Shown here in pieces: positions 8,711 to 16,810 of a stretch of 64,000 bases of DNA (within the stretch, counting starts at the first letter, position 1; each line of letters begins with the position of its first letter). The DNA is from Elusimicrobiota bacterium (lineage in GTDB: Bacteria > Elusimicrobiota > Elusimicrobia > UBA1565 > UBA9628): contig JAHFCE010000009.1 in the NCBI GenBank assembly GCA_023249675.1, positions 35,154 to 99,153 on the forward strand. The letters run 5' to 3'. The notes beneath the pieces were generated by a model that did not search any database, was not told the DNA's origin, and worked only from the letters and a program-made list of their open reading frames with translations. Both the position numbers and the translations under genes were made by a program.

Positions 8711-10042
8711 ATGAGCTCCAAAATCGCCGCCGCCCCGAAAACGCCTCAGCCCGCGTCCACGCCCGAGGTGGCATCCTTACGCGCCGCGCACCTCATGCCG
8801 CTTCCCGGCCCGATGTACGCCAAGCCTATTCAGATCGTCTCCGGTCAAATGCAGTTCCTCTATGATGAGAACGGCAAGGAATATTTGGACGGCTTCGCCG
8901 GCGTGGCGACCGTCTCGATCGGCCACTCGCATCCTCACTTCGTGCGGATGATGAAGAATCAGATTGATCAGCTCCAGCACAATCCGCCTTTGTACCTCCA
9001 CCCCGCTGTCGGCGCGTTCGCCAAGCGCCTCGCGGACAAGGCCAAGACCGTCAACCCCGACATGGAAGTCTGCTTTTTCACGAACTCCGGCTCCGAGGCC
9101 AACGAGATGGCCGCCTTCGTGGCGAAAACCTACACCGGCCGCCATGACTTTATCGCCGTCCAGCGCTCCTACCACGGCCGGACCTTGCTGACGACAGCAC
9201 TGACGGGCCAGCACAACTGGCGCAACCAGCAGCCATATCCTGTGGGGATCTCGTTTGCGCCCACCGACTACGCCTACCGCTTCGAGGGTACGCCCGAGCA
9301 AAGCACTGCGGCCGCGCTCAGGGGCCTCGAGGCGGTTCTGAACACATCGACCTCGGGCAAGATCGCTGGCTTCTACGCCGAGACGATCATGGGCGTGGGC
9401 GGCCTGATCACACCGGGCCACTCCTACTTCGCCACCGCTGCGGACATGATCCGCGCTCACGGCGGCCTTTTCATCTGCGACGAGGTCCAGGCCGGCGTTG
9501 GCCGCACCGGTGAGCACTACTTCGGGATCAAGCACTGGAACGCTCGACCGGACATCCTGGTCATGGCCAAGGGCCTTGGCAACGGCTACCCGATCGGCGC
9601 GATCATCACGACTAAGGCCATCGCGCAAGCGATGGCGGGCCTGCTCCACTACAACACCTTCGGCGGCGGCCCTATGGCGATGGCCGCGGCGAACGCGGTG
9701 ATGGACGTCGTCGAGAAGGACGACCTCGCGGACAATTCAAAAAAGGTGGGGGACCGACTCCTAGCCGGCCTGCGCAAGCTTCAGCAGAAAAACGAGCGCG
9801 TGGGCGATGTGCGCGGCATGGGCCTCATGGTCGGCGTCGAGCTCGTCAAGGACAGGAAGTCGAGGGAGTTCTCGCCCGAACTCACGGTCCGGGTCGTTGA
9901 ATCCATGAAGGACCAAGGCGTGCTCGTCGGCAAGGGCGGCCTCGAAGGCAACACGGTGCGCATCCAGCCGCCGCTGTGCTGGACCGCCGCGGACGCAGAC
10001 CGCACCGTCGCCGCGCTCGAACAGGCTCTCAAAGATGCCTGA
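8711..10042 (+). CDS. Class III aminotransferase, beta-alanine/AGXT2-like
   Basis: 443 aa. PLP-binding residues are D257 (FICDEVQAGVGRTG) and K287 (LVMAKGLGNG). FTNSGSEANE (about 123-132) and YHGRT (154-158) are fold type I class III signatures. The family that looks closest is alanine-glyoxylate / (R)-3-amino-2-methylpropionate:pyruvate transaminase, which also accepts beta-alanine. That would convert the ureidopropionase product to malonate semialdehyde for the upstream aldehyde dehydrogenase. The 3' end overlaps the next gene by 8 nt, so it leads a tightly coupled operon running to potC. Confidence 0.85.
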   Translation: MSSKIAAAPKTPQPASTPEVASLRAAHLMPLPGPMYAKPIQIVSGQMQFLYDENGKEYLDGFAGVATVSIGHSHPHFVRMMKNQIDQLQHNPPLYLHPAVGAFAKRLADKAKTVNPDMEVCFFTNSGSEANEMAAFVAKTYTGRHDFIAVQRSYHGRTLLTTALTGQHNWRNQQPYPVGISFAPTDYAYRFEGTPEQSTAAALRGLEAVLNTSTSGKIAGFYAETIMGVGGLITPGHSYFATAADMIRAHGGLFICDEVQAGVGRTGEHYFGIKHWNARPDILVMAKGLGNGYPIGAIITTKAIAQAMAGLLHYNTFGGGPMAMAAANAVMDVVEKDDLADNSKKVGDRLLAGLRKLQQKNERVGDVRGMGLMVGVELVKDRKSREFSPELTVRVVESMKDQGVLVGKGGLEGNTVRIQPPLCWTAADADRTVAALEQALKDA

Positions 10043-10751
10043 GCTCAACCCGCGCCGGGTCAACTCCGCGAAGGGGCGCTTCGCCCAGGTCGCCGCCGCC
10101 GTTCTGGCGGGCATGGCCGCGATGTTCTGCCTGCAGAACGTGATCGAGTTCCGCCGCGAGGCGGCCCTTCCCGTGACGTCGGTCCCCGCGCCGCCCGCGG
10201 CGGCGGAGCCCGAACGCGCCTTGCCCGCTCCCGAGGCCGTCCGGCGCCCGAGTGCATCCGCGTCCTCGAGCATCCTGCTCAAACCCGAGCCGGGGCTTCG
10301 AGCCGCGGCGGCCGTCGTCGGCGTCTCCGGCGAGGAAGCTCCACTGCGCCAGGAGGAGGAGGTGTCGGCGGCGCCAAAAAAGGAAATGCCCCACCTGCAG
10401 GATCGTTCGATGTCCTCGAGCTTCGCCTCGAGCGCCGTGCGAAACGCGGGCCGCTTTTCGGCGATCAAGCGTCGTGCCGCTCCAGCAGCGCCTCTCTCCG
10501 CCGCGTCGGCGCCAAAGCCTCTTCCCAGCGCCTCGGAGATCAAGCCGATCGAGAAGGACGCCGCGCTGCCGGAAAACCTCCAGGCCGCTCTGATCGCTCA
10601 GATCACGCCGCCCGAGCGGATCTTCTGGACGAAAGACCGCCAGTTCAGCGTCGGCGCAGCGCTCGCCCTGATGATTTTGGGGATCGTCTACCTCATCTAC
10701 GCCTCGGGTATTCGCAACGAGCCGCCCGCGCGCGGAGAAGGGGAACTGTGA
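10035..10751 (+). CDS. Two-TM protein with Pro/Ala-rich linker, unknown function
   Basis: 238 aa. One hydrophobic segment near the N-terminus (about 16-36) and one near the C-terminus (about 207-230) flank a long low-complexity region rich in Ala, Pro, Ser and charged residues. There is no recognisable domain. It overlaps the upstream aminotransferase by 8 nt and the next gene by a GTGA overlap, so it is translated with them. The arrangement suggests a periplasmic or cytoplasmic tether, but its role in amine uptake or catabolism is unknown. Confidence 0.65.
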   Translation: MPELNPRRVNSAKGRFAQVAAAVLAGMAAMFCLQNVIEFRREAALPVTSVPAPPAAAEPERALPAPEAVRRPSASASSSILLKPEPGLRAAAAVVGVSGEEAPLRQEEEVSAAPKKEMPHLQDRSMSSSFASSAVRNAGRFSAIKRRAAPAAPLSAASAPKPLPSASEIKPIEKDAALPENLQAALIAQITPPERIFWTKDRQFSVGAALALMILGIVYLIYASGIRNEPPARGEGEL

Positions 10752-11110
10752 ATCCCGCGGAGCAGCGCTCGCGCCTCGGTCTCTTGTGCGCGGCCTTTGG
10801 AGCGCTCTCCTTGGCCCCCTTGGCACTCTCATGGCTGTCGGCCTACGGACCTGCGGGCATCACGTTCTCCGCGAGAACATGGAGCCGTCTCTACTTCGGC
10901 CAGTTCGTCGCGCTCGTCGCCTTGGGCTACGGCTACATCATGGCCGTGGCGGCAAAAAAACATGTCTTTCACGGCGGCCCCATGCTCGATTTCACAATCG
11001 GCCTCGGCCTGCTCGTGATCGCCTCAAGCCTCGGCCGCGCCTGGATTTACGGCGCGGTTCTCATCGCCTTCGGCCTGCGCCTATCCACCGGCCGGCCCCT
11101 TCTCGCATGA
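10748..11110 (+). CDS. Small four-TM membrane protein, unknown function
   Basis: 120 aa starting at GTG 10748, which overlaps the previous stop. Four hydrophobic segments fill most of the protein (around LGLLCAAFGALSLAPLALSW, LYFGQFVALVALGYGYI, DFTIGLGLLVIASSL and WIYGAVLIAFGL). No family is recognised. It ends in an ATGA overlap with the ornithine aminotransferase gene, so it belongs to the same operon. Confidence 0.65.
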   Translation: MNPAEQRSRLGLLCAAFGALSLAPLALSWLSAYGPAGITFSARTWSRLYFGQFVALVALGYGYIMAVAAKKHVFHGGPMLDFTIGLGLLVIASSLGRAWIYGAVLIAFGLRLSTGRPLLA

Positions 11111-12312
11111 GCACGAAAACCGACCGCCTGATCGCGCTCGTCGACAAGCACGGCGCGCATAACTACCATCCTTTGCCGGTGGTGATCGCGCGCGCCCGGG
11201 GTCCGTTCGTCTGGGACGTGCAGGGCAAGAAGTACTTCGACTTCCTGTCCGCCTACTCGGCTCTCAATCAAGGCCACAACCACCCGAAAATCGTCGCCGC
11301 CGCCAAGAAGCAACTGGGGAAAGTCGCTTTGACCTCGCGCGCCTTCCACAACGAGCTCCTTGGCCCATTCCTCGAGCTTCTGTGCCGGATCACCGGCAAG
11401 GAGCGCGCCCTGCCGATGAACTCGGGCGCGGAGGCCGTTGAGACCGCGATCAAGGCCATGCGCCTGTGGGGCTATCGCCGCAAGGGCGTGCCCGAGAATA
11501 AGGCAGAGATCATCGTCTGTTCTGAGAACTTCCACGGACGCACGACGACTCTCGTCGGTTTCTCGAGCGATCACGATTCCTCCGCGGGCTTCGGCCCGGC
11601 GACGCCGGGCTTCCGGAGTATTGCCTACGGCAACGCGGGCGCACTCGAACGCGCCATCCGGCCAAATACGGTCGGTTTTCTGTTTGAACCCATCCAGGGC
11701 GAGGCCGGCGTGATCATCCCGCCCGAAGGCTGGCTCGCCGCCGTGCGCGCGATCTGCTCCGAAAATCGCGTGCTGATGTGCGCCGATGAAATCCAAACCG
11801 GCCTTGGGCGCACCGGAAAGATGTTCGCCTGTGATCATGAATCGGTCGCGCCTGATCTGTACGTGCTCGGCAAGGCGCTGTCTGGAGGCCTTTATCCGGT
11901 CTCCGCCGTCTGCGCCGACGATGAGATCTTGGGGCTCTTCACTCCGGGAACGCACGGCTCCACCTTCGGCGGCAGTCCTCTCGCCTGCGCGATCGCCATG
12001 GCCGCGTTACAGGTGATACTTGATGAGCGCCTCCCGCAAAGGGCGGCCAAAACTGGAGCCTATTTGAAGGAACTTCTCGAAACACTGGAACACCCGCTTC
12101 TGAAGGACGTTCGGGGAAGAGGATTAATGTTTGCCCTCGAATTCAAGACGCGCGTGCGCCCGCTTGTCGAGAATCTCCTCGCACTCGGCCTGCTCGCCAA
12201 GGACACCCACGAAAACACGATCCGCCTGGCTCCGCCGCTCACGCTCACCCAGGCCCAGGCCAAGGACGCGTTCGCGCTCATTGCGAAGGCCGTCGCGGCC
12301 TTGCCCGCGTAG
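11107..12312 (+). CDS. rocD: Ornithine aminotransferase
   Basis: 401 aa from ATG 11107 (ATGA overlap). A class III PLP enzyme with MNSGAEAVETAIK (about 104-116), D227 (MCADEIQTGLGRTG) and K256 (LGKALSGG). The YSALNQGHNHP, ENFHGRTTT and HGSTFGGSPLA segments match ornithine-oxo-acid transaminases closely. Reaction: L-ornithine plus 2-oxoglutarate to glutamate-5-semialdehyde and glutamate. Lying directly upstream of a polyamine transporter, it suggests use of ornithine or polyamine-derived amines as N source. potA follows after 7 nt. Confidence 0.87.
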   Translation: MSTKTDRLIALVDKHGAHNYHPLPVVIARARGPFVWDVQGKKYFDFLSAYSALNQGHNHPKIVAAAKKQLGKVALTSRAFHNELLGPFLELLCRITGKERALPMNSGAEAVETAIKAMRLWGYRRKGVPENKAEIIVCSENFHGRTTTLVGFSSDHDSSAGFGPATPGFRSIAYGNAGALERAIRPNTVGFLFEPIQGEAGVIIPPEGWLAAVRAICSENRVLMCADEIQTGLGRTGKMFACDHESVAPDLYVLGKALSGGLYPVSAVCADDEILGLFTPGTHGSTFGGSPLACAIAMAALQVILDERLPQRAAKTGAYLKELLETLEHPLLKDVRGRGLMFALEFKTRVRPLVENLLALGLLAKDTHENTIRLAPPLTLTQAQAKDAFALIAKAVAALPA

Positions 12313-12319
12313 TATAATA

Positions 12320-13447
12320 ATGGCGACCGTGTCCGATGACGCCGCTCTGCTCGAAGTTGGCCCTCTCAATAAAACCTTCGGGACCTCCACGGTCCTGCGC
12401 GACGTCTCCCTAACCGTCCGCAAAGGGGAGTTCATGACCTTGCTCGGCCCCTCGGGCTGCGGCAAGACCACGACCTTGCGCATCATCGCCGGCTTTGAAA
12501 CGCCCGACGGCGGCCGCGTGCGCCTGAGCGGCGTCGACGTCACCGACACCCCGGCCTACGAGCGCGACGTGCATACCGTCTTCCAGCATTACGCCCTGTT
12601 CCCGCATCTGAGCGTGGCCGACAACATCGCTTTCGGCATGCGCATGGACAAGGTGCCCGAGAACGAGATCCGTCGGCGCGTGCCCGAGGCGCTCTCCATG
12701 GTCAAGCTCGCGGGCTTCGAGCAGCGCCGAATCCAGTCGTTGTCCGGCGGCCAGATGCAGCGCGTGGCCCTGGCCCGCGCGATCGCAGGCCGCCCCGCCG
12801 TGCTCCTGCTCGACGAGCCCCTCGGCGCGCTCGACCTCAAGCTCCGGAAGGAAATGCAGCTCGAGCTCAAAAACCTCCAGCGCCGCCTCGGCCTCGCCTT
12901 CATCTACGTGACCCACGACCAGGAGGAGGCGATGACCATGTCCGACCGCATCGCCGTCTTCAACCACGGCCGCATCGAACAGGTCGGCACCCCCGGCGAG
13001 ATCTACGAGATGCCGAAAACATCCTTCGTCGCCGACTTCATCGGCGGCGCGAACATCTTCTCAGCTCGAGTCCTGCCCGGCGCCGAGGGGCGCGCGCACC
13101 TGATGCTTGAAGACGAGCACGAGCTCGACGTGCCCCTTGATCCCTACGAGACCTTGCCGGAAGTCGGCGCGCGTGTCAAAATTGCCATCCGCCCCGAACG
13201 CGTGAAGGTGTTCTACAAAGACGAGCTGCCGTTCGGCCTCATCCGCTTTGATGCGGTCCTCAAAGACACCGTGTTCCTCGGCGACGCCTGCCAGATCTAT
13301 CTGCAGATGTTCAAGAAGAACCCCGAGCGCCTCACCCTCGCCTGGGCCGGCGGCGACCGCTACGCCGTTCACGACGACATGAACGTGCCCGTGATCGCGG
13401 CGGTCCAGCCCGAGGACGTATACATCCTCGAAAAAGACAATGACTGA
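12320..13447 (+). CDS. potA: Spermidine/putrescine ABC transporter ATP-binding protein
   Basis: 375 aa. Walker A GPSGCGKTT (43-51), Q-loop Q89, signature LSGGQ (141-145), Walker B VLLLDEP (161-167) and switch H199 (THD) are intact. The C-terminal 130 residues form the TOBE-type regulatory domain usual for PotA/CysA-type ATPases. Start ATG 12320 sits just after the ornithine aminotransferase stop; a TATAAT string at 12313-12318 is too close to the ATG to serve this gene. It energises PotB/PotC, whose genes follow potD. Confidence 0.92.
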   Translation: MATVSDDAALLEVGPLNKTFGTSTVLRDVSLTVRKGEFMTLLGPSGCGKTTTLRIIAGFETPDGGRVRLSGVDVTDTPAYERDVHTVFQHYALFPHLSVADNIAFGMRMDKVPENEIRRRVPEALSMVKLAGFEQRRIQSLSGGQMQRVALARAIAGRPAVLLLDEPLGALDLKLRKEMQLELKNLQRRLGLAFIYVTHDQEEAMTMSDRIAVFNHGRIEQVGTPGEIYEMPKTSFVADFIGGANIFSARVLPGAEGRAHLMLEDEHELDVPLDPYETLPEVGARVKIAIRPERVKVFYKDELPFGLIRFDAVLKDTVFLGDACQIYLQMFKKNPERLTLAWAGGDRYAVHDDMNVPVIAAVQPEDVYILEKDND

Positions 13448-14498
13448 GCCGCTGTCCCGCCGCGGCTTCCTCAAGGCCGCGATCCTAGCGCCCTTGATGC
13501 CCGCGTTGCTCGCCGCCTGCCGCCGCGCCGAGGATGCGCGCGTCGTCAACTTCTTCAACTGGTCGAACTACATCGGCAAGGACACCTTGCCCGAGTTCAC
13601 GAAACGGACCGGTGTTGCGGTCCGCTACGACCTCTTTGCCGACGAAGACGAGATGTTCACCAAAATCCGCGCCGGCGCGCGCGGCTACGATCTGATCGTC
13701 GTTGGCGACTACTTGATCCCGCGCTTCCGCTCGCTGAATCTCATCGAGGCGATCCCCGCCGGCACGCTCAAGAACCTCGCTAATTTAGCGCCCCGCTTTC
13801 GCCGACCGATCTACGATCCCGAGGAAACGACCGTGCCCTACCTGTGGGGCACGACCGGCATCGCCTACAACAAGAAGAAGATAAAAAATCCTCCGACGTC
13901 ATGGCGTGATCTCTGGGACGAAAAATACAAAGACCGCATCTCCATGCTCGACAACGTGCGCGACTGCATCTCGGTGGCGATGCAGCTTCTCGGGATCCCT
14001 CAAACAACCAGGGATCCCGAGGATTTCCGCAAAATCCGCGAGCTGCTCGTGAAGCAGAAGCCGCTCGTCAAACAGTACTCGAGCGCCTCCTACCTCAATA
14101 GCCTCGTCGCGGGCGAGATCGACCTCGCCATGACCTGGTCGGGCGACCTGTTCCAGACTGCGCGCGAGAATCCCGACCTCGATTACGTGATTCCCAAGGA
14201 AGGGACCTATATGTGGGTGGACTGCCTCGCGATCATGCGCGGCGCGCGACACCGCGCCGACACCTTGCGCTTGATCGACTACCTCCTCGAACCGTCGGTC
14301 GCCGCGGGCATCGCCAACTCCGTGCGCTACGCCACGCCGAACCTGGCGGCCAGCCCCGAAGTGGACAAGGCCCTGCGCGACGACCCGCGCGTGTACCCCA
14401 CGCGCGCGTTGATGAAGCAGCTCCAGCTTCACCACGTGCTCGACAGCGAGCAAAGCGAGTTGTGGAGCCAGACCTGGGCGGATGTGAAAGTCGCATGA
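13440..14498 (+). CDS. potD: Spermidine/putrescine-binding lipoprotein
   Basis: 352 aa, overlapping potA by 8 nt. The N-terminus combines a twin-arginine motif (SRRGFLK, 6-12) with a lipobox LLAAC (C27), so it is probably a Tat-exported lipoprotein. The mature part is a PotD/PotF-type type-2 periplasmic binding protein: NFFNWSNYIGKDTLPEF at the start of the mature domain, then VPYLWGTTGIAYN and WVDCLAIMRGA. The expected ligand is a polyamine. A perfect 12-bp inverted repeat lies inside the coding region at 13989-14021. Confidence 0.88.
   Translation: MTEPLSRRGFLKAAILAPLMPALLAACRRAEDARVVNFFNWSNYIGKDTLPEFTKRTGVAVRYDLFADEDEMFTKIRAGARGYDLIVVGDYLIPRFRSLNLIEAIPAGTLKNLANLAPRFRRPIYDPEETTVPYLWGTTGIAYNKKKIKNPPTSWRDLWDEKYKDRISMLDNVRDCISVAMQLLGIPQTTRDPEDFRKIRELLVKQKPLVKQYSSASYLNSLVAGEIDLAMTWSGDLFQTARENPDLDYVIPKEGTYMWVDCLAIMRGARHRADTLRLIDYLLEPSVAAGIANSVRYATPNLAASPEVDKALRDDPRVYPTRALMKQLQLHHVLDSEQSELWSQTWADVKVA
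13989..14021 (+). repeat. 12-bp perfect inverted repeat inside potD
   Basis: Arms 13989-14000 (CTCGGGATCCCT) and 14010-14021 are exact reverse complements around a 9-nt loop. It would form a strong mRNA hairpin between codons of the potD mid-region. Confidence 0.7.
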
Positions 14499-15364
14499 CC
14501 CAGATCGATCGCGCGCTCTCGTGGCTGCTCGGCGGCCGCAAGCCCGCCGCGAGCCATCTGTTGCTGGCCCCGGCCTCGCTGTGGCTCATTTTTCTGCTCG
14601 TCATTCCCGCCGGGGGCCTGATCATCCTTTCCTTCGCGAAGAACGGCCCATACGGCGCGATCGTCTGGGAATTCGGACTTCATAACTACGCCCGCGCCTT
14701 CGACCCCAAGTACCTGCCCGTGCTCCTGCGGACCTTGGGCTTCGCGGGCGCGACCACCGTCCTGTGCCTCGTCCTCGGCTACCCGCTGGCCTACTTCCTG
14801 ACCTTCCGCGCCGGCCGCTGGCGCAACGCCCTGCTCGTCGGACTGATGGTTCCATTTTGGAGTTCATGTTTGGTGGCCTATTATTCGTGGATGATTGTAC
14901 TGGGCAAGGAGGGCCTGATCAACACGGCCCTGCTCCGCGCCGGCTTCCTGTCCGCGCCCATCGGATTCTTATACACGCCGTTCGCGATCCTGCTCGGCCT
15001 CGTCTACTTCTACCTGCCCTTCACCGTGCTGCCGCTGTACGCGTCCCTGGAGAAAATGCCGCGCTCGGTCGTGGAAGCGGCCTACGACCTGGGCGCCGGA
15101 CGCTGGACCGCGTTCCTGAAGATTACCTTGCCCCTCTCCCTGCCGGGCGTGGTGGCCGGCTGCGTGCTGACCTTCATCCCCTGCCTCGGCGACTTCCTGA
15201 CCGTCGAGATCCTCGGCGGCCCGCGCTACTATCTGCTCGGCAACTTGATCTCAAACCAGTTCATGATGGCCCAGGACTGGCCGTTCGGCTCAGCGCTCAC
15301 CTCCTTGCTTCTCGCGGGGCTCGTCGGCGGCCTGTGGCTGTATCAGCGCTGGGAAAAAGCGTGA
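14495..15364 (+). CDS. potB: Polyamine ABC transporter permease PotB
   Basis: 289 aa from ATG 14495 (ATGA overlap with potD). Six or so TM helices. The EAA loop reads VVEAAYDLGAGRWTAFLKITLPLSLPGV, which contacts the PotA ATPase. The N-terminal LAPASLWLIFLLVIPAGGLIILSF is TM1. It pairs with PotC to form the polyamine channel in the inner membrane. The stop overlaps the GTG start of potC. Confidence 0.92.
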   Translation: MTQIDRALSWLLGGRKPAASHLLLAPASLWLIFLLVIPAGGLIILSFAKNGPYGAIVWEFGLHNYARAFDPKYLPVLLRTLGFAGATTVLCLVLGYPLAYFLTFRAGRWRNALLVGLMVPFWSSCLVAYYSWMIVLGKEGLINTALLRAGFLSAPIGFLYTPFAILLGLVYFYLPFTVLPLYASLEKMPRSVVEAAYDLGAGRWTAFLKITLPLSLPGVVAGCVLTFIPCLGDFLTVEILGGPRYYLLGNLISNQFMMAQDWPFGSALTSLLLAGLVGGLWLYQRWEKA

Positions 15365-16155
15365 CAACGAGGAAGCGGGGCATGGCCGTCTACTGCGCCG
15401 CTTTGTTCGGCTTCTTATACCTTCCGCTCGGTGTGATGTGCGTCTTCTCCTTCAACGACGCGCGGCGCAACGTGGTTTGGCGCGGATTCACCCTCAAGTG
15501 GTACAAAGCCCTGTTCCACGACGCGGAGCTCATGAGCGCTATGCTCACCTCCCTCGAGCTGGCCGCGACCGCCGCGGTCATCGCCGCGATCCTGGGCATG
15601 CTTGCCTCCTACGCGATGGTCAAGCACAAGCCCTTCCGCGCTCGGGGAGCCTATGACGCTCTTCTCAACGTGCCGCTGATGATGCCCGAGGTGGCCCTCG
15701 GCGTGGGCATCTTGACCTTCCTCGTGCGCGCGGGCTACGAGCTCGACTTCACAGCACTCGCCTGCTCCCACGCTTTGATCTGCCTACCCTATACGGTTGC
15801 GGCGGTCCGGGCGCGCCTGATCTCTCTGCAGGAGTCTTCCCTCGAGGACGCCGCGATGGACCTGGGCGCCACCGAGTGGCAGGCCTTCGTGAAGGTCACT
15901 TTGCCTCTCGCGATGCCCGCGATCATCTCGGGCGCCCTGCTGTCCTTCACCGTCAGTTTCCAGGACTTCGTGACGTCCTTCTTCGTCGCGGGCATCGGCA
16001 TCGTGACCATGCCCATCAAAATCTACTCGATGATGAAGTTCGGCGTCACGCCCGAGATCAACGCGCTCTCGGTGTGCCTGCTTCTGGCCACCTTCCTGCT
16101 CATCGGCCTCAACGCCGCCTTCGCCGTGCGCCCTGATGAAGCCTCTCGCCATTAG
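15361..16155 (+). CDS. potC: Polyamine ABC transporter permease PotC
   Basis: 264 aa from GTG 15361, which overlaps the potB TGA; an ATG at 15382 is possible. The family hallmark FSFNDARRNVVWRGFTLKWYKALF follows TM1, and the EAA loop LEDAAMDLGATEWQAFVKVTLPLAMPAI is intact. Six TM helices. It is the last gene of the aminotransferase-to-pot operon; about 90 nt of A+T-richer DNA follows before the next gene. Confidence 0.92.
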   Translation: MTTRKRGMAVYCAALFGFLYLPLGVMCVFSFNDARRNVVWRGFTLKWYKALFHDAELMSAMLTSLELAATAAVIAAILGMLASYAMVKHKPFRARGAYDALLNVPLMMPEVALGVGILTFLVRAGYELDFTALACSHALICLPYTVAAVRARLISLQESSLEDAAMDLGATEWQAFVKVTLPLAMPAIISGALLSFTVSFQDFVTSFFVAGIGIVTMPIKIYSMMKFGVTPEINALSVCLLLATFLLIGLNAAFAVRPDEASRH

Positions 16156-16229
16156 GCTGCAATACCCCTAGGCCTTTTAGCCGTCTTTAAACTCCCCGTA
16201 GGACCTAGGACGTCTGAGCCCAATCTCAT

Positions 16230-16235
16230 TAGAAT
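16230..16235 (+). promoter_or_regulatory. -10-like element (TAGAAT) before ATG 16247
   Basis: TAGAAT ends 11 nt before the ATG; the overlapping TAGTGT (16235-16240) lies 6 nt before it. Either predicts a leaderless or very short leader. Confidence 0.4.
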
Positions 16236-16246
16236 AGTGTCTCTTC

Positions 16247-16810
16247 ATGAGAGTTGCCCTCTTTTTGTCGTTGGGTCTTCTTTTTCTGTCTTCCTTCCGC
16301 TTGAGGGCCGAGGGCTTGGACGAGCTGCCGGAGAGAGCCTCCCTGTCGAACCAAGGAGTCCTCGATCCTTCTTTGGTCAATGCCAAGGAGCTGGCTGCCT
16401 CGGTCTTTGAGGGCTTTTCGAGCCCTTGTCTCACCTTGGCTTCTCGCGGTCGAGCGAACAAGCCTCTCCAAAAAGCCAATCGAACCCTGGCGTCCGCTTC
16501 GACTCAGCAAGCCGTTCCGAGGCCCTCGCTCTCCCAAAGACGCGCTGAGATCCGTGAGAAAAGAAAATTTCGAGAAGGGCTGCGTTCCCTGGGTTATGGA
16601 TTTGCGGGATTTCTGACCGGGGCTTTGCTGGGGACGGTCCTTGGAGGTGTCGCGGCGGGAGCTTTGGTCGTGAAGTCCTCCAATCCCAAATTACGCTGCT
16701 GGAAGTGGGCTCTGTTAGTGCCCGCCATCGTCATCGGAGCGGTTGTCGGACAAATTATTTTGCCTTCCATCCTCGCCCGATTTTTTTCTAAGGCCCAACC
16801 TTATGATTAG
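16247..16810 (+). CDS. Exported/membrane protein of unknown function
   Basis: 187 aa. An N-terminal signal peptide or anchor (residues 1-22, ending FRLRAEG) precedes a Ser/Arg-rich hydrophilic middle. Two closely spaced hydrophobic segments follow near the C-terminus: a Gly-rich one around FAGFLTGALLGTVLGGV, then WALLVPAIVIGAVVGQIIL. No family recognised. It overlaps the next gene by 8 nt. Composition is less GC-rich than the pot genes, shared with the following two genes. Confidence 0.6.
   Translation: MRVALFLSLGLLFLSSFRLRAEGLDELPERASLSNQGVLDPSLVNAKELAASVFEGFSSPCLTLASRGRANKPLQKANRTLASASTQQAVPRPSLSQRRAEIREKRKFREGLRSLGYGFAGFLTGALLGTVLGGVAAGALVVKSSNPKLRCWKWALLVPAIVIGAVVGQIILPSILARFFSKAQPYD

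Noticed and set aside
12313..12318. TATAAT directly before potA
   Set aside because: Only 1 nt from the ATG and overlapping the upstream stop region, so transcription would begin inside potA; not counted with the leaderless set.
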